DNA of 64,000 nucleotides from Loktanella sp. S4079. Lineage in GTDB: Bacteria > Pseudomonadota > Alphaproteobacteria > Rhodobacterales > Rhodobacteraceae. Shown here in pieces: positions 10,042 through 18,627 of the stretch. Each line of letters starts with the position of its first letter. The first letter of the stretch is position 1. The DNA is taken from NCBI RefSeq assembly GCF_000967725.1, contig NZ_JXYE01000003.1:434001-498000 (forward strand), read 5' to 3'. The notes below the pieces were generated by a model. It was not told where the DNA came from. It did not search any database and was given only the letters and a program-made list of their open reading frames with translations. The position numbers and the translations under genes were made by a program.

Positions 10042-10673
10042 TTAGCTTCTATATCCTTCCCGGAGGCCGCATCGCCACCGTCCACTTCGCGCAATCCACG
10101 TAACTTTGTGGCTTCGTCTACAACACGATTGCTGAGTCCGCCAGTCGCAAGCGCGCCATGTATCACACTTTGCCGCCCAAAAGCCAAACCCAATTCTTCG
10201 GCTGTAAAACAACCGAAATAGCGGGCACCTTCGGGCGTCCATAATTTCGTCTTGCCGCGTTCGGACCCATCAGAGGCCTGAACCAAGACACGGACCTGCT
10301 CACCACCGGCAAGCCAACCCTTTACCTTTTCAAATCCACAGACCGCACGACCCGCTTTGCGTGCCATTGCGATCAAATCCAGCGCATGACGCGCAAGCTG
10401 ACGCTCGACCTCTTCGACAAGCCCCTCGGGCACCTTCACCGCCTGCTTTGCAGAGCGCGAAAACTGCCCCTTGGTCGCCGCATCCAAGGCCTTGCGGGTC
10501 GCTGAGACATACATGCCACGGCCCGGCAATTTGCCCAGAACGTCAGGGAAAACCTGATTATCGGGCCCCACAACAAAGCGGATCAACCCAGATTTCGGCT
10601 GAGCCTCTCCTGTGACGATGCATTTTCGAGATGCTTCGTCGTCTCTTACTTTGTTGTGGCCACCACGCGCCAT
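10038..10673 (-). CDS. RnpM/YlxR-family RNA-binding protein fused to an L7Ae-like domain
   Basis: This 211-residue protein joins two RNA-binding modules. The N-terminal YlxR/DUF448 domain carries the RKCIVTGE and LPGRGMYVS signatures (about residues 16-65). The C-terminal part resembles ribosomal L7Ae-like domains ([19 protein letters not shown], about 100-165). Fused forms are common in alphaproteobacteria; the stand-alone YlxR of Firmicutes (RnpM) binds RNase P RNA. I chose ATG 10673 because GAGGGG lies about eight bases before it; the frame is open to a TTG at 10688. It sits between nusA and infB and overlaps infB by four bases. Confidence 0.85.
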   Translation of the reverse strand: MARGGHNKVRDDEASRKCIVTGEAQPKSGLIRFVVGPDNQVFPDVLGKLPGRGMYVSATRKALDAATKGQFSRSAKQAVKVPEGLVEEVERQLARHALDLIAMARKAGRAVCGFEKVKGWLAGGEQVRVLVQASDGSERGKTKLWTPEGARYFGCFTAEELGLAFGRQSVIHGALATGGLSNRVVDEATKLRGLREVDGGDAASGKDIEAK

Positions 10674-10689
10674 AGGTAATCCCCTCAAA

Positions 10690-10707
10690 AGGCCTAAACT
10701 TAGGCCT
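10690..10707 (-). other. Perfect hairpin across the nusA stop codon
   Basis: AGGCCTAA (10690-10697) and its complement (10700-10707) are separated by only two bases. On the minus strand the stem overlaps the nusA TAA and is followed by TTTTG, just before the rnpM-like ribosome binding site. It could be a partial terminator, an RNA processing site or a translation-coupling structure inside the operon. Confidence 0.5.
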
Positions 10708-12313
10708 CTTCTTCCTCTGTCAGCTCTTCTTCATCGTCTGTGTCCGCTTCGAGTTCAGCCGGATCAACCCAGCCCAACATCACACGTGCGGTCATGACCA
10801 TGTTTTGCGCTTCTTCCAAAGACACATCGAATGGCTCAAGTACGCCTTCGTCTTTGGTCCGCTCGCCGTTGACGATGGTCCAACCACCTGCAAGCTCCCA
10901 ATCGGCGCATGTCGCAAAGTCTTCGAGCGTCTTAACGCCGTCTTTACCAAGTGCTTCCAGCATCTGTGGTGTCAGACCTTCAAAGTTAACAAGGCTGTCT
11001 TCGACGCCCAGCGCAACGGCCGCATCCATCGCCTCTTTGGCTTTGGCTTCTAGGTAATCGCGCGCACGTGCTTGCAGTTCGCTTGCGGTATCTTCATCGA
11101 CACCTTCGATGACCAGCAGTTCGTCAACTTCAACGTATGCAACTTCTTCGAGGTTCGTGAACCCTTCAGAAACTAGTAGTTGGGCAAAGAACTCGTCCAG
11201 ATCAAGGGTATCCATGAACAATTTCGTGCGCAGTTCGAATTCTGCCTGACGACGCTTGGATTCTTCTTCTTCGGTTAGGATGTCGATATCCAGACCAGTC
11301 AGTTGCGAAGCAAGGCGCACGTTCTGACCACGGCGACCGATGGCCAGCGACAATTGCTCATCAGGAACGACAACTTCGATTTTGCCAGCTTCTTCGTCCA
11401 GAACAACTTTGGACACTTCAGCAGGTTGAAGCGCGTTCACAAGGAAAGTCGGCATATCTTCATTCCAAGGAATGATGTCGATCTTTTCGCCCTGCAATTC
11501 GTTCACAACAGCCTGAACACGGCTACCGCGCATACCAACACAGGCACCCACTGGATCAATGGAACCGTCATAAGAGATCACAGCAATCTTTGCACGTGAA
11601 CCGGGATCACGGGCCACTGCTTTGATTTCAATCACGCCTTCATAGATTTCAGGAACTTCCATCTTGAACAGTTCAGCCATGAATTCTGGCGCTGTACGCG
11701 AAAGGAAGATCTGCGGACCACGCTGTTCGCGGCGGACTTCTTTGATGTAGCAACGAATACGATCGTTCGGGCGGTATGCCTCGCGGCCGATTTTTTCATT
11801 GCGGCGCAGAACGGCCTCACCGGCACCTACGTCAACGATGACATTGCCGTATTCTTCGCGCTTCACCAGCGCGTTGATGATTGTACCGGCCTTGTCTTTG
11901 AATTCTTCGTACTGCTTGTCACGCTCTGCTTCGCGGACTTTTTGCAAAATAACCTGCTTGGCAGATTGCGCAGCGATACGGCCGAGTTCTACAGGCGGAA
12001 CTTCTTCTATGAACTGTTGGCCCACTTCAGGGTTGTCCATGTACTGCTTTGCTTGTTCAACAGTGAACTCAGCTTGGTAGTTTTCCAGCTCTTCATCTTC
12101 GACGACAGTCCGAACGCGCGTAAATGTTGCCTTGCCAGTCTTGCGGTCGATGGAAACACGAATGTCCATTTCGGCGCCATAACGCGATTTTGCCGCCCGA
12201 GCGAGCGACTCTTCCATCGCTTCGACAACCAAGCCGGGTTCAATATTTTTCTCGCGTGCGACAGCTTCAGCCGTTTGCAACAGTTCCAGCTGGTTCGCGG
12301 AAGTATATGCCAT
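10700..12313 (-). CDS. nusA: Transcription termination/antitermination factor NusA
   Basis: NusA binds RNA polymerase and nascent RNA to control pausing, intrinsic termination and antitermination. The 537-residue product shows the N-terminal RNAP-binding domain, an S1 domain (about 130-200), two KH domains (with the GRRGQNVRLA motif near 330), and C-terminal helix-hairpin-helix repeats (YVEVDELLVIEGVDEDTASEL and EGLTPQMLEALG regions). It ends in a very acidic tail (DTDDEEELTEEEEA). Its ATG overlaps the rimP stop by one base (TGATG), and a tight hairpin overlaps its own stop codon. Confidence 0.98.
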   Translation of the reverse strand: MAYTSANQLELLQTAEAVAREKNIEPGLVVEAMEESLARAAKSRYGAEMDIRVSIDRKTGKATFTRVRTVVEDEELENYQAEFTVEQAKQYMDNPEVGQQFIEEVPPVELGRIAAQSAKQVILQKVREAERDKQYEEFKDKAGTIINALVKREEYGNVIVDVGAGEAVLRRNEKIGREAYRPNDRIRCYIKEVRREQRGPQIFLSRTAPEFMAELFKMEVPEIYEGVIEIKAVARDPGSRAKIAVISYDGSIDPVGACVGMRGSRVQAVVNELQGEKIDIIPWNEDMPTFLVNALQPAEVSKVVLDEEAGKIEVVVPDEQLSLAIGRRGQNVRLASQLTGLDIDILTEEEESKRRQAEFELRTKLFMDTLDLDEFFAQLLVSEGFTNLEEVAYVEVDELLVIEGVDEDTASELQARARDYLEAKAKEAMDAAVALGVEDSLVNFEGLTPQMLEALGKDGVKTLEDFATCADWELAGGWTIVNGERTKDEGVLEPFDVSLEEAQNMVMTARVMLGWVDPAELEADTDDEEELTEEEEA

Positions 12314-12888
12314 CAGGTGTTCTCCTCACCGTCGATTATAGTTTCAATTTCATCAAATTGGGCCTCGTCAATCTGACCCGCATCCTTGCGCCCGCGCAAA
12401 ACGTCGCGGATCAGTTCATCTGTCAAAACCAGCTTGGCATCTGACAGCCATTCGAATTTCAATCCAATCGTGCCTTCGGCGATTGTGATCAGGATTTCGT
12501 CGCCTTCGGTCCCAGCCAAAACCCCCTTAAAGCGGCGGCGGCCGTCGATCAGCTCTTCGGTCTCAATTTTGGCTTCAAATCCTTCCCATAGATCGAAATC
12601 TTTGAGACGGGTCAGTGGGCGATCAATTCCAGGGCTGGAAACTTCTAGATTATAGATATCGACAATCGGATCTTCGACGTCCAGCACCGCGCTTAGCGCT
12701 GTGGACACTTCACCGCAATCGTCTACTTCCATGGTGCCATCAGGTTTTTGCACCATAATCTGAAGAATAGTTTCCTTACCTGACATCAATCGCACGCGCA
12801 CAACTTCGAACCCCATGTCTTCGACGACAGGGATGACAATTTCTGCGATACGGCGGTCGATGGCCGCTTTAGCGATCAGGTCGTTCAT
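12313..12888 (-). CDS. rimP: Ribosome maturation factor RimP
   Basis: RimP is needed for late assembly of the 30S ribosomal subunit. The 191-residue protein carries the family's N-terminal region with [14 protein letters not shown] and the central [18 protein letters not shown] motif, followed by the SH3-like C-terminal domain. The frame stays open to a TTG at 12903, but ATG 12888 follows a GAGAGA site and gives the normal N-terminus ([14 protein letters not shown]). It is the first gene of the operon with nusA, the rnpM-like gene and infB. A strong terminator hairpin lies only 15 bases upstream of its start, so expression is probably attenuated. Confidence 0.95.
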   Translation of the reverse strand: MNDLIAKAAIDRRIAEIVIPVVEDMGFEVVRVRLMSGKETILQIMVQKPDGTMEVDDCGEVSTALSAVLDVEDPIVDIYNLEVSSPGIDRPLTRLKDFDLWEGFEAKIETEELIDGRRRFKGVLAGTEGDEILITIAEGTIGLKFEWLSDAKLVLTDELIRDVLRGRKDAGQIDEAQFDEIETIIDGEENT

Positions 12889-12975
12889 ATCTCTCTCAAG
12901 CACAAAAAAACGGGCGCGCGGCCCGTTGGTATTTCCCGGTGGAGCCGTTGGGGTTGGAAGCCAAGGCGCCGCTAT
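12889..12975 (-). ncRNA. Candidate rimP leader RNA with attenuator
   Basis: If transcription starts just after the possible -10 box near 12981-12988, the leader would be about 85 nucleotides. It is GC-rich, contains CCAACGG twice, and ends in a terminator directly before rimP. Such leaders ahead of rimP have been described in alphaproteobacteria from searches for premature terminators (the 'rimP leader'). I infer this is that element from position and the terminator; I could not test the fold. Confidence 0.5.
12904..12927 (-). terminator. Premature terminator in the rimP leader
   Basis: On the minus strand AACGGGC, CGCGC and GCCCGTT form a seven-base GC-rich stem with a five-base loop, followed by seven T. 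It has all the parts of an intrinsic terminator but lies upstream of rimP in the same direction, which marks it as an attenuator. The gene upstream on this strand has its own terminator at 13075-13102. Confidence 0.75.
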
Positions 12976-12980
12976 TGCGG

Positions 12981-13011
12981 ATCATATACGCCGATAAAGC
13001 TGAGTCTGCAA
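12981..13011 (-). promoter_or_regulatory. Possible promoter of the rimP-nusA-infB operon
   Basis: On the minus strand TTGCAG (13011-13006) is followed, after 17 or 19 bases, by the overlapping hexamers TATATG and TATGAT (12988-12981). The match to a sigma-70-type promoter is modest; position upstream of the leader is the main support. Confidence 0.35.
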
Positions 13012-13074
13012 GCCGACTTTGATCGAGCACTTAAAAACATGCTCATGTGAGGTGCATGCTAAGTCAAAAACGCA

Positions 13075-13102
13075 AAACACCCCACCAATTGGCGGGGTGT
13101 TT
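13075..13102 (-). terminator. Terminator after the peptide-binding protein gene
   Basis: AAACACCCC (13075-13083) pairs with GGGGTGTTT, with an inner CCAATTGG that can extend the stem. On the minus strand the hairpin comes about 20 bases after the binding-protein stop. It is nearly symmetrical and may work in both directions. Confidence 0.75.
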
Positions 13103-13122
13103 ATATATCTTTTAGTTGGGGT

Positions 13123-14664
13123 TTATGCGACTGACCAGCGTTCGGCCATGCGGCAGTTGTCCATCTGCCACAGGTTACCGATGGTATCTGGCGACGCGAT
13201 GCGGTTGTTCACAGCTTGGACGTAGTTCGCGAACATTGGGACCAGCGCCCCACCTTCGGTGCTAAGGATTTGCTGCATTTCGCCATACTGTTCGCGGCGC
13301 TTGTCGCTATCCAATTCCGCGCGTGCTGTTAGCAGCAGCTCTTGGAAGCGCGCGTTGTCCCATTTGGTGTCGTTCCATGGCACGCCCGCTTCATAAGCGG
13401 ATGAGAACATCCAATCTTCGGTCGCACGGCCAGACCAATAGCAAGCACAGAATGGCTTCTTCAGCCAAACGTTTGACCAATATCCGTCTGCAGGTTCCTG
13501 CACGACATTGATGTTGATCCCTGACGCGGCAGCCGATGCTTGGAACAATTGCGCGGCGTCAACTGCACCTTCAAATGCTGCATTAGATGCCGACAAATCA
13601 ACGGTCAGGCTATCCAGACCTGCTTGCTGCAGGTGGAACTTGGCCTTGTCTGGATCATAGGCAAGCTGTTCCATATCTGCGTTGTAGTATTGGTTTGCTG
13701 GACCAATTGGGCTGTCGTTACCGACCTGACCATGGCCCAACAGGATCTTATCAACCATTTCCTGACGGTTCAGACCATATTTCAGCGCCTGACGGACGTT
13801 TACATCGTTGAACGGCGCAGTGTCCGTATGCATCGGGAAGGTGTAGTGCTGGTTGCCGGTAACTTCTTGAATGCGGACCGCTGGGTTGGCTTTCAGCAGA
13901 GCCTCGGACTTAAAGTCGATCCGGTTAATCGCATCCACTTGACCTGTCAGCAGCGCATTCATCCGTGCCGTGTTGTCGTTGATCGCGATGTATTCGATTT
14001 CATCAAAGAAACCTGCGCTGTCGCCCTTGTAGTGGTTTTCGACGCGCTTACCAACGAAACGCACACCCGGATCAAACGCTGCAACCGCGTAAAGGCCCGT
14101 ACCGATGCCGTTTGCGATTGCTTCGTCAATCTGGCCAGCAGGATAGATCAGTAGGTGATAATCAGACATCAAATATGGGAAATCAGCATTCCCAGACGCC
14201 AGTGTGAACTGCACCTGATGTTCTGTGATTTTCTTCATCTCAGTGATGGCAGATACGATTGGCTGCGCGCCAGATTTCGAACCCTCAGCCACGTGCAGTT
14301 GAAGCGATTCAATCACGTCGTCAGCGCCAAAGGATTTGCCGTTATGGAATGTCACGCCTTGGCGCAGGTTAAATGTCCAAACCTTGGCATCGGGGGACGC
14401 TTCCCAGCTTTCGGCCAGCTCTCCCTTGAGAGATCCGTCAGCACCGTTTTCTGTCAAACAGTCAAATACGGCACCCATGGCAGCACCGATCATGAACATG
14501 TCAGCGTGTGTCCGACCATCCCAGTTGTCAGAGGTGTTTGCACCGTTCAAACCAACGGTCAGCTTTCCGCCACGTGTTTGCGCGCGCAGCGGCATACCCG
14601 TCAGCCCAAGCACACCAGCGGCGGCACCTGTTTTCAATAGACCACGTCTACTAATTCCATTCAT
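13123..14664 (-). CDS. Peptide ABC transporter substrate-binding protein (SBP family 5)
   Basis: This 513-residue protein is the periplasmic binding component of a dipeptide/oligopeptide-type importer. The N-terminus carries a Tat-type signal (SRRGLLKTG at about 5-13, hydrophobic region to about 25, likely cleavage near LRA-Q), so it is probably exported folded. The mature part matches family 5 binding proteins (LAESWEASPDAKVWTFNLRQ, then VRQALKYGLNRQEMVDKILLG). It is the last gene of the leftward operon that encodes two permeases and a fused ATPase, 72 bases after the ATPase gene. The real substrate cannot be read from sequence. Confidence 0.93.
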   Translation of the reverse strand: MNGISRRGLLKTGAAAGVLGLTGMPLRAQTRGGKLTVGLNGANTSDNWDGRTHADMFMIGAAMGAVFDCLTENGADGSLKGELAESWEASPDAKVWTFNLRQGVTFHNGKSFGADDVIESLQLHVAEGSKSGAQPIVSAITEMKKITEHQVQFTLASGNADFPYLMSDYHLLIYPAGQIDEAIANGIGTGLYAVAAFDPGVRFVGKRVENHYKGDSAGFFDEIEYIAINDNTARMNALLTGQVDAINRIDFKSEALLKANPAVRIQEVTGNQHYTFPMHTDTAPFNDVNVRQALKYGLNRQEMVDKILLGHGQVGNDSPIGPANQYYNADMEQLAYDPDKAKFHLQQAGLDSLTVDLSASNAAFEGAVDAAQLFQASAAASGININVVQEPADGYWSNVWLKKPFCACYWSGRATEDWMFSSAYEAGVPWNDTKWDNARFQELLLTARAELDSDKRREQYGEMQQILSTEGGALVPMFANYVQAVNNRIASPDTIGNLWQMDNCRMAERWSVA

Positions 14665-14736
14665 TGATCGTTCTCCCAGTTATCTTTGGCGAGCATGACA
14701 TGCCCGTTCAGTTCTAAATTTCTTGGTCGATTCGTG

Positions 14737-16383
14737 TTACATCTTATCAACGGCTGCATCGCCGATGTTATCAACTCCGCGTTGCTCGAGCAGATTGCTC
14801 AGCCAGTCAGGGTCCATCTCAGGCACCGAGCTTAGCAGCAAATCCGTGTAAGGGTGGTGTGGCGGTTTAAACATATCGTGCTTCGCACCTTGTTCGACGA
14901 CGCGCCCATCCTTCATCACCACAACCTCGTCCGCGATCGCCCGCACTGTCGCAAGATCATGGGTGATAAACATATAAGACAACGACAGTTCATCTTGAAG
15001 CTTTGCGAGCAGACGCAAAATCCCTTCGGCAACCAATTGATCCAGTGCCGAGGTGACCTCATCGCAGATAATGAATTTCGGTTCCGCAGCAAGCGCACGC
15101 GCGATCCCGACACGCTGCTTTTGTCCACCAGAGAGCTCTGACGGCAATCGGTTGTAATACTCTGCCGGGTCCAATTCGATCTGTTCGAGCAGTTGATCGA
15201 CGCGCTTGCGTTTCTCTGCCCCTGTCAGACCCAGATAGAATTGCACGGGGCGACCGATAATCTTGCCAATGGACATCCGCGGATTGAGCGCGGTATCCGC
15301 CATCTGATAGATCATCTGCACCTGACGCAGCTGATCTTTGCTGCGTTTCTTGTAATTCAGAGGCAGCGGCTCTCCGTCGAGCAAGATTTGCCCAGACTTT
15401 GGCGGCAACAGCCCCGTAATGCAGCGTGCTGTTGTCGATTTGCCGGAACCGGATTCACCCACAACTGCAACGGTGCGCCCTGCATGCATGTCAAAGCTCA
15501 CGTCATGCAAAACGGGTGTCGTACCATAGGCGGCGTCGACATTCTGGATACTGATCGCTGGCACCGCGCCAGTCGCGATGGCTGGCTTGGCCGGACGTTC
15601 AAAACTCCGCACTGCCCACAACGACTTGGTGTATTCTTTCTGCGGTGCATTTAGCATGGTACGCGTATCGGCGGTTTCGACCTCGTCACCGCGCAACAAT
15701 ACCTTAATCCGATCCGCCATCTGCGCCACAACAGCCAGATCATGCGTAATATAAATCGCTGCCGTTCCGAATTGTTCCACAATATCACGGATCGCGGATA
15801 GGACTTCGATCTGGGTCGTCACATCCAACGCGGTGGTCGGTTCATCAAAAACGATCAAATCTGGCCGACACGACATCGCCATCGCAGTCATCGCGCGCTG
15901 CAATTGGCCACCAGAAACCTGATGCGGATAGCGGAAACCAATCTCATCTGGATTTGGCAACCGCAATTTGCGGTACAGCTCGATCCCGTCTGCCTCGCTC
16001 TCGGCGCGGCTCATGACGTTGTGCTGGGTTGGCCCTTCGACATGTTGATCAATCAACCGATGCGCAGGGTTAAAGCTGGCCGCCGCAGATTGCGCCACAT
16101 AGGCGATCCGTTTGCCCAACAAATCACGTTTTACCGCAGCAGAGGCCGCGAGCAGATCAATCCCATCAAATTCGACCGAGCCGCCACTGACGCGCACGCC
16201 GTCACGAGTATACCCCATCGCTGCCAAACCCAGCGTGGATTTGCCCGCGCCGGATTCACCAATCAGCCCAAGCACCTCGCCACGCGCAAGCGTCAGATCA
16301 ACGCCGTTGATAATCGGGTTCCATGTTTCATCGCTGCGGCCTTCGATTTGAACGCCGCGCATTTTCAACAGCGTTTCGGTCAT
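14737..16383 (-). CDS. Fused double ATPase of peptide ABC transporter (DppD-DppF type)
   Basis: The 548-residue protein contains two complete nucleotide-binding domains in one chain, like E. coli YejF. Domain 1 has GESGAGKST, the VSGGQLQRA signature and IVFDEPTTALD. Domain 2 has GESGSGKST, LSGGQKQRV and IICDEVTSALD. It powers import through the two permeases encoded just upstream. I chose ATG 16383 because it overlaps the permease stop (ATGA) and gives MTETLLKMRGVQIEG, a normal N-terminus; the frame continues to 16416 without support. Confidence 0.93.
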   Translation of the reverse strand: MTETLLKMRGVQIEGRSDETWNPIINGVDLTLARGEVLGLIGESGAGKSTLGLAAMGYTRDGVRVSGGSVEFDGIDLLAASAAVKRDLLGKRIAYVAQSAAASFNPAHRLIDQHVEGPTQHNVMSRAESEADGIELYRKLRLPNPDEIGFRYPHQVSGGQLQRAMTAMAMSCRPDLIVFDEPTTALDVTTQIEVLSAIRDIVEQFGTAAIYITHDLAVVAQMADRIKVLLRGDEVETADTRTMLNAPQKEYTKSLWAVRSFERPAKPAIATGAVPAISIQNVDAAYGTTPVLHDVSFDMHAGRTVAVVGESGSGKSTTARCITGLLPPKSGQILLDGEPLPLNYKKRSKDQLRQVQMIYQMADTALNPRMSIGKIIGRPVQFYLGLTGAEKRKRVDQLLEQIELDPAEYYNRLPSELSGGQKQRVGIARALAAEPKFIICDEVTSALDQLVAEGILRLLAKLQDELSLSYMFITHDLATVRAIADEVVVMKDGRVVEQGAKHDMFKPPHHPYTDLLLSSVPEMDPDWLSNLLEQRGVDNIGDAAVDKM

Positions 16384-17579
16384 TCTTTTAGCCCCGATGA
16401 TTTGTGTAGCATCCAATCAACGACAAAGTTCACCGCTACCGTCAGCAAGGCAATTGCACCCGCCGCCAGCAATGGCGCTGTCGCTGCCATTGGCGCAAAT
16501 TGCGCGTAGTTCACAAAACTGCTCAGATCACGCACCATAGTGCCCCAATCGGCCAGCGGTGGCTGGATTCCCACACCAAGGAACGACAGCGCAGCAATTG
16601 TCAAAAAGACAAAACAGAACCGCAGTCCAAATTCCGCCAGCAACGGTGCGGTCGCATTGGGCAGAATTTCACGAAAGATGAGATAGCCCAAACCCTCGCC
16701 GCGGAGTTTGGCAGCCTCAATATAGTCCATGACCACAATGTTCTGCCCGACCGCTCGCGATAGGCGAAACACCCGTGTACTATCGATCACCGCAATGATC
16801 ACAACCATGAACACAGTCAGAGGCACGCCCAAACGCGGTGCCCATACGCTTGCGATTGTCATCAACAGCAGCGCAAAGATAAGCGATGGAATAGCCATCA
16901 AAACATCGACCATACGCGACAGGATTTGATCCAGCCAGCCGCCAAAGGTCGCCGCCAAGAACCCGAATGCCCCGCCGAGGAAAAACGCCAAAAGCGTTGT
17001 CGCAAAAGCGATCCCAACGGTGTTCTGCGCGCCATAGATCAAGCGGCTTAGGATATCGCGCCCGATTTGATCTGTCCCAAGCGGGAAATCTGGGTTCCCA
17101 CCCAAAGCAGGATCACCACCGGGTGTAATATTCGCCGCAACGCCGGGGATAATCTGCTCTTGCCCATAAGGAGCAAGAGCGCCCGCAAAGATCGCCAGAA
17201 CGGCATAAATCAGGATAATGAGGATGCCAAATGCCGCAGTCAGCGGCATGGCACGAAATAGTTTCTTGGTCCAAGCTGTACCAACATTACGACCAGCAAG
17301 GCGGAACAGCCACGCCGCTATCGCGAAAATGATGAAACCTTCGATGCCGATACGCAGAAAAAAGAACTTATTCGCGACCAATGGATCGCTACTGTGTCCC
17401 TGATAGTAGGCCCAAACCAAGCAGCACGCCGCAAAGCCGGCCAAGACATACCCATAGGCCACCCCAAATGGCATGTCACGAAAGACAGGCTTTTGCCCGG
17501 TGACTTGCTGCCCCGCAAATCGAAATCCCCACGCCAAAGCGCCCATACCAACCAGCGCTGCTAAAATCCAAATCATCAT
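16380..17579 (-). CDS. Peptide ABC transporter permease, DppC type, with long N-terminal extension
   Basis: The C-terminal 290 residues are a standard DppC/OppC permease. The PLGTDQIGRDILSRLIYGA motif (near 165-185) is present, as is the EAAKLRGEGLGYLIFREILPN coupling loop that docks on the ATPase. The protein is 399 residues, about 100 longer than usual. The extra N-terminal part holds three more hydrophobic segments (about 3-20, 40-62 and 74-95). Its ATG overlaps the upstream permease stop (17576-17579) and its own stop overlaps the ATPase start, so translation of the operon is tightly coupled. Confidence 0.92.
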   Translation of the reverse strand: MMIWILAALVGMGALAWGFRFAGQQVTGQKPVFRDMPFGVAYGYVLAGFAACCLVWAYYQGHSSDPLVANKFFFLRIGIEGFIIFAIAAWLFRLAGRNVGTAWTKKLFRAMPLTAAFGILIILIYAVLAIFAGALAPYGQEQIIPGVAANITPGGDPALGGNPDFPLGTDQIGRDILSRLIYGAQNTVGIAFATTLLAFFLGGAFGFLAATFGGWLDQILSRMVDVLMAIPSLIFALLLMTIASVWAPRLGVPLTVFMVVIIAVIDSTRVFRLSRAVGQNIVVMDYIEAAKLRGEGLGYLIFREILPNATAPLLAEFGLRFCFVFLTIAALSFLGVGIQPPLADWGTMVRDLSSFVNYAQFAPMAATAPLLAAGAIALLTVAVNFVVDWMLHKSSGLKE

Positions 17580-18568
17580 TTCGGGTGCCTCAGGCGCGGA
17601 TTGGACAGGATGGACATAATATCAGCCGTCAGGTTCAGCAGAATATATGCCGCCGCAAAAATCAGGCAGCAGGCCTGCACAACAGGGATGTCCCGCAATT
17701 TAACGCTATCCACGAAAAGCTGACCGATGCCGGGATAGACAAAAACTACCTCGACGACGACGACACCTGTGATCAGATAGGCAAGGTTCAGCGCAACCAC
17801 ATTGATAATCGGTGCAAGCGCATTGGGCAGCGCGTGCTTTACGATGACACGCATTGGCGAAATCCCCTTGAGGCGCGCCATCTCAATATAGGGGCTGGCC
17901 AGCAGATTGATAATCGCCGCCCGTGTCATCCGCATCATATGCGCCGTGACAACCAATGTCAGAACCAGCGCAGGCAGCATTGATTTGTTCAGTCGTTCGC
18001 TGAATGCCATGCCTTCATAGATATTCGACAAAGACGGAAAGATCGGATTCACCACCGCAAGGAACAAGATCAGCACATAAGCCAAAAAGAACTCGGGGCT
18101 GGAGATCGACGACAAGGTAAAAATGTTTGTCGCGCGATCAAACAGCGAGTTGCGGTAAAGCGCGGCAAGAATGCCCAAGGTAATCGAAACTGGCACAGCA
18201 ATGACAGCGGTCACTGCCGCTAAAAACATTGTATTCGCAAAACGCGGTGCAATCTGCTGGGCAACTGTGGTCACACCAGAATTCGTACCACTAAAATTCG
18301 CCGCATTAGCGCTGGCAAAACTGGTCCCGAAATCTCCCTGAACCACACCGCCAAGCCAATCAAAATATCTGGTGAATAGCGATTGATCCAAACCTAAATC
18401 ACGACGAATGGCAGCGACGGATTCTGCGGTGGCACCCTGCCCCAATATTGCCTGCGCAAAATCGCCCGGTAGCATATTGACGGCAACAAAGATCACCACT
18501 GATACGACAAGCAAAGTAAGTAGGCCCAGCGCAAGGCGCTGCATGATGATCTTTAGGACATTGTCCAA
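17576..18568 (-). CDS. Peptide ABC transporter permease, DppB type
   Basis: The 330-residue inner-membrane protein has the N-terminal pattern of DppB/OppB permeases (IMQRLALGLLTLLVVSVVIF, then NMLPGDFA). It also has several membrane helices and the coupling loop EMARLKGISPMRVIVKHALPN. It pairs with the DppC-type permease encoded next. The annotated start is TTG at 18568; the first ATG is at 18544, which would shorten the cytoplasmic N-terminus by eight residues, and neither has a strong ribosome binding site. It opens the four-gene operon, 59 bases after the aminopeptidase gene on the same strand. Confidence 0.92.
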   Translation of the reverse strand: MDNVLKIIMQRLALGLLTLLVVSVVIFVAVNMLPGDFAQAILGQGATAESVAAIRRDLGLDQSLFTRYFDWLGGVVQGDFGTSFASANAANFSGTNSGVTTVAQQIAPRFANTMFLAAVTAVIAVPVSITLGILAALYRNSLFDRATNIFTLSSISSPEFFLAYVLILFLAVVNPIFPSLSNIYEGMAFSERLNKSMLPALVLTLVVTAHMMRMTRAAIINLLASPYIEMARLKGISPMRVIVKHALPNALAPIINVVALNLAYLITGVVVVEVVFVYPGIGQLFVDSVKLRDIPVVQACCLIFAAAYILLNLTADIMSILSNPRLRHPK

Positions 18569-18589
18569 AACTACGTGTTCCCAGTTAGT

Positions 18590-18610
18590 TAGGCGTAACA
18601 GTAACGCCTA
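18590..18610. promoter_or_regulatory. Inverted repeat upstream of the peptide-transport operon
   Basis: TAGGCGT and its exact complement ACGCCTA flank a seven-base spacer in the 59-base gap between the aminopeptidase and dppB-type genes. There is no T run, so an operator is more likely than a terminator. A seven-base repeat of this kind can arise by chance. Confidence 0.3.
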
Positions 18611-18627
18611 TAATCAAGCTGTAAACC

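Noticed and set aside
12900..13060. Possible tRNA upstream of rimP
   Set aside because: tRNA genes sit there in some bacteria, but no T-loop or cloverleaf could be formed; a leader with a terminator explains the bases better.
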